From an uncultured Bacteroides sp. (GTDB taxonomy: Bacteria; Bacteroidota; Bacteroidia; Bacteroidales; Bacteroidaceae): 8,088 bases of DNA. The stretch spans positions 1-8,088 of the forward strand of contig USSR01000291.1 in assembly GCA_900557355.1 (NCBI GenBank). Reading direction: 5' to 3'. A program made the position numbers and the translations under genes. Each line of letters starts with the position of its first letter. The stretch's first letter is position 1. The notes below the pieces were generated by a model. It did not search any database. It saw only the letters and a program-made list of their open reading frames with translations, and was not told the DNA's origin. Shown piece after piece: positions 7,062-8,088 of the stretch.

Positions 7062-7529
7062 TCACCAAGTCGTATAGGGACACTTCCTCAATTGTGAGTT
7101 ATAGTAACGAATATCACCCGTCACCTCCTCACCTATGAAGTCCGGTTTCTCGAAAGCCTCGTCTTCCGAAGCCAATTCTACTTCAGCAACTACCAGCCCT
7201 TCGTTCTCACCGTAGAACTCATCCACCTCAAACGTATGCCGCCCGCTCCGTACCAGATAACGGGTCTTATCTATAACTCCCGGTTCACAGAGCTTCATCA
7301 GCTCCTCCGCTTCATTCAGTGGAATTTCTTTTTCCCACTCATAACGGCTGAGGCCTGAGGCATCGGAAGCACCTTTTATCGTAAGGTATCCCTTTCCGCT
7401 ACGGATACGTACCCGTACGGTTCGGCCCCTTGCGCTACTGATATAACCTTGCACAATACGGCTTTGTTCATACGCCCTCGATTTATAATCCCCCGTCACG
7501 AGGAATTTCCGTTCTATTTCTTGTGACAT
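7062..7529 (-). CDS. CYTH-domain triphosphate-processing enzyme (TTM family)
   Basis: This 155-residue protein is a complete single-domain CYTH (triphosphate tunnel metalloenzyme) fold. It has the hallmark N-terminal ExExK motif, EIERK (E4, E6, K8). Basic residues R39, R41 and R43 and K52 (TIKG) would bind the triphosphate. Acidic pairs follow at E64/E66, D103/E104 and E116/E118 (AEVEL). DKTRY at 88-92 and the end RYYNSQL (141-147) are also typical. Short bacterial members of this kind usually hydrolyse inorganic triphosphate, and some relatives are class IV adenylate cyclases; the sequence alone cannot tell which applies here. The protein is cytosolic, without a signal peptide or membrane helix. 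It follows a 45-residue membrane protein gene by seven bases, so the two are probably co-transcribed. No T-run hairpin follows its TGA stop, so transcription may continue toward the MgtC-like gene 116 bases on. Confidence 0.9.
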   Translation of the reverse strand: MSQEIERKFLVTGDYKSRAYEQSRIVQGYISSARGRTVRVRIRSGKGYLTIKGASDASGLSRYEWEKEIPLNEAEELMKLCEPGVIDKTRYLVRSGRHTFEVDEFYGENEGLVVAEVELASEDEAFEKPDFIGEEVTGDIRYYNSQLRKCPYTTW

Positions 7530-7536
7530 CTATTTC

Positions 7537-7674
7537 TTATTTCCCCAAGAAAGAGTATCCTATCAGCATTACCAGCACCAATATCAATGCAGATACACCA
7601 ATAATCAACAACACTTTCTTAGCTTGTTCTTCTTCTTTACGGCTATGCATAACCTTTTTCTTATTCTTTCCCAT
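7537..7674 (-). CDS. Small single-helix membrane protein, 45 residues
   Basis: The frame runs from ATG 7674 to TAA 7537-7539 and encodes 45 residues. The N-terminus is strongly basic and polar (MGKNKKKVMHSRKEEEQAKK, 1-20). It is followed by one hydrophobic helix, about 21-41 (VLLIIGVSALILVLVMLIGY), and a short tail, SFLGK. The positive-inside rule puts the N-terminus in the cytoplasm and the C-terminus in the periplasm. The stop lies seven bases before the CYTH start, and a good promoter lies 34 bases upstream of the ATG, so the two genes look like an operon. I do not recognise a named family and assign no function. Charge layout, operon spacing and promoter together make it likely to be real. 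Confidence 0.75.
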   Translation of the reverse strand: MGKNKKKVMHSRKEEEQAKKVLLIIGVSALILVLVMLIGYSFLGK

Positions 7675-7707
7675 AATGTGCTTTTAGTATTAAAGTTCAA
7701 CTGATAA

Positions 7708-7739
7708 CAAAGTAACATGAAATTCGGGAAGTTTCCAAA
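7708..7739 (-). promoter_or_regulatory. Promoter for the small membrane protein-CYTH operon
   Basis: On the minus strand TTTG (7739-7736) is followed after 20 bases by TTACTTTG (7715-7708), one base off TAnnTTTG. Both boxes and the spacing fit the Bacteroides consensus. Transcription would start near 7701, giving a leader of about 27 A/T-rich bases before ATG 7674. The rest of the gap 7740-7805 is A/T-rich and shows nothing else. Confidence 0.6.
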
Positions 7740-7805
7740 ATAAAAGAGAAAATTTATTCATATCAACTTAATATCTTCTCCCTACCTATCAAATATGATT
7801 CACTT

Positions 7806-7851
7806 AAAAAAAGAATGGGTATCACCTTTCCTTCATCAGGTGATACCCATT
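7806..7851 (-). terminator. Intrinsic terminator of prfB
   Basis: A perfect 14-bp stem pairs 7814-7827 with 7838-7851 (arm sequence ATGGGTATCACCT) around a ten-base loop. On the minus strand it is followed by C and then seven T residues (A run at 7806-7812 on the plus strand). It lies about 22 bases after the RF2 stop codon. This is a textbook rho-independent terminator for transcription leaving prfB and separates it from the next promoter at 7708-7739. Confidence 0.9.
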
Positions 7852-7873
7852 TACTGTATAGCAGAGTTTTGAT

Positions 7874-8088
7874 TTATTCTCCTTGTCCTGCAAACTCCAT
7901 CAGATACGCCTTGATGAAACCGTCTATCTTGCCATCCATCACTCCATTGACATCCGAAGTCTGGAAGTTAGTACGGTGGTCTTTTACACGACGGTCGTCG
8001 AATACGTAGCTTCGTATCTGAGAGCCCCATTCGATTTTCTTCTTACCGGCTTCCACCTTAGCCTGTTCAGCCCTGCGGGGCTGAAGTG
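7874..8088 (-). CDS. prfB: Peptide chain release factor 2 (RF2), C-terminal end, truncated by window edge
   Basis: The frame enters from the right edge and ends at TAA 7874-7876, showing 70 complete residues. The block [20 protein letters not shown], then KDHRT, and the ending [15 protein letters not shown] are the conserved C-terminal part of RF2 (E. coli RF2 has [12 protein letters not shown] and LDGSLDQFIEASL). RF2 recognises UGA and UAA stop codons and triggers peptide release on the ribosome. The GGQ and codon-recognition motifs and any programmed frameshift lie outside the window. A GTG at 8056 is an internal Val, not a start. The first visible residues ([10 protein letters not shown]) lie on a perfect short palindrome and fit the family less well than the rest. 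RF1 is less likely, because the WGSQIRSYV/DGxxDxFI ending is RF2-like. Confidence 0.92.
   Translation of the reverse strand, partial: LQPRRAEQAKVEAGKKKIEWGSQIRSYVFDDRRVKDHRTNFQTSDVNGVMDGKIDGFIKAYLMEFAGQGE
8066..8085. repeat. Perfect 8-bp inverted repeat inside prfB
   Basis: TTCAGCCC (8066-8073) and GGGCTGAA (8078-8085) are exact reverse complements around the loop TGCG. The element is inside the RF2 reading frame and keeps it open. It encodes LQPRRAE on the minus strand. Its GC content is higher than that of the flanking sequence. It may be chance, a small palindromic insertion, or a local sequence error near the edge. Confidence 0.5.

Noticed and set aside
7815..8009. 64-residue plus-strand frame opposite prfB
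   Set aside because: It begins inside the prfB terminator hairpin and runs antisense to conserved RF2 sequence.

Overview
The window looks like chromosomal DNA of a gut Bacteroidales bacterium, most likely Bacteroides. Support comes from the protein types: a GH144-like glucanase, a TonB-linked beta-barrel receptor with a carboxypeptidase-regulatory-like domain, and an RF2 tail of Bacteroidales type. The promoters also fit, with TTTG / TAnnTTTG-like boxes about 20 bp apart. Start codons are preceded by A-rich sequence or no evident Shine-Dalgarno. There is no rRNA, tRNA, transposase, phage gene or CRISPR array. No stretch without a gene exceeds 200 bases.

Left part, plus strand (1-2827). The window opens inside the C-terminal part of a glucoamylase-like/GH144 enzyme (family activity: beta-1,2-glucan hydrolysis). 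After a 183-base gap with two perfect inverted repeats and a TATCTTTG -7 box comes a secreted two-domain protein. It has a calcineurin-type metallophosphoesterase domain followed by about eight PQQ-like beta-propeller repeats. I infer that the pair may act on substituted beta-1,2-glucans, with the esterase removing a phosphate-linked decoration. This is a hypothesis. A strong hairpin at 2859-2894 separates this plus-strand block from the convergent minus-strand block.

Middle part, minus strand (5467 down to 2945). A single 840-residue TonB-dependent-receptor-like outer membrane protein has a Gly-rich C-terminal tail and no SusD partner in view.

Right part, minus strand (8088 down to 5653). 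Reading in the direction of transcription, this holds the 3' end of prfB (RF2) with a clear intrinsic terminator, then a promoter and a two-gene unit. The first gene of that unit is a 45-residue one-helix membrane protein that is easy to miss. Seven bases after it comes a CYTH-fold triphosphate-processing enzyme. A 116-base gap then holds three 22-bp tandem repeats abutting a good promoter, followed by an MgtC/SapB-DUF4010 polytopic membrane protein. The CYTH gene has no obvious terminator, so the small protein, CYTH enzyme and MgtC-like protein may be partly co-transcribed.

Most of the window is ordinary core or accessory Bacteroides sequence. The points most worth a second look are the 22-bp repeat array upstream of the MgtC-like gene, the phosphoesterase-propeller fusion beside the glucanase, the paired inverted repeats at its promoter, and the unlisted 45-residue membrane protein.
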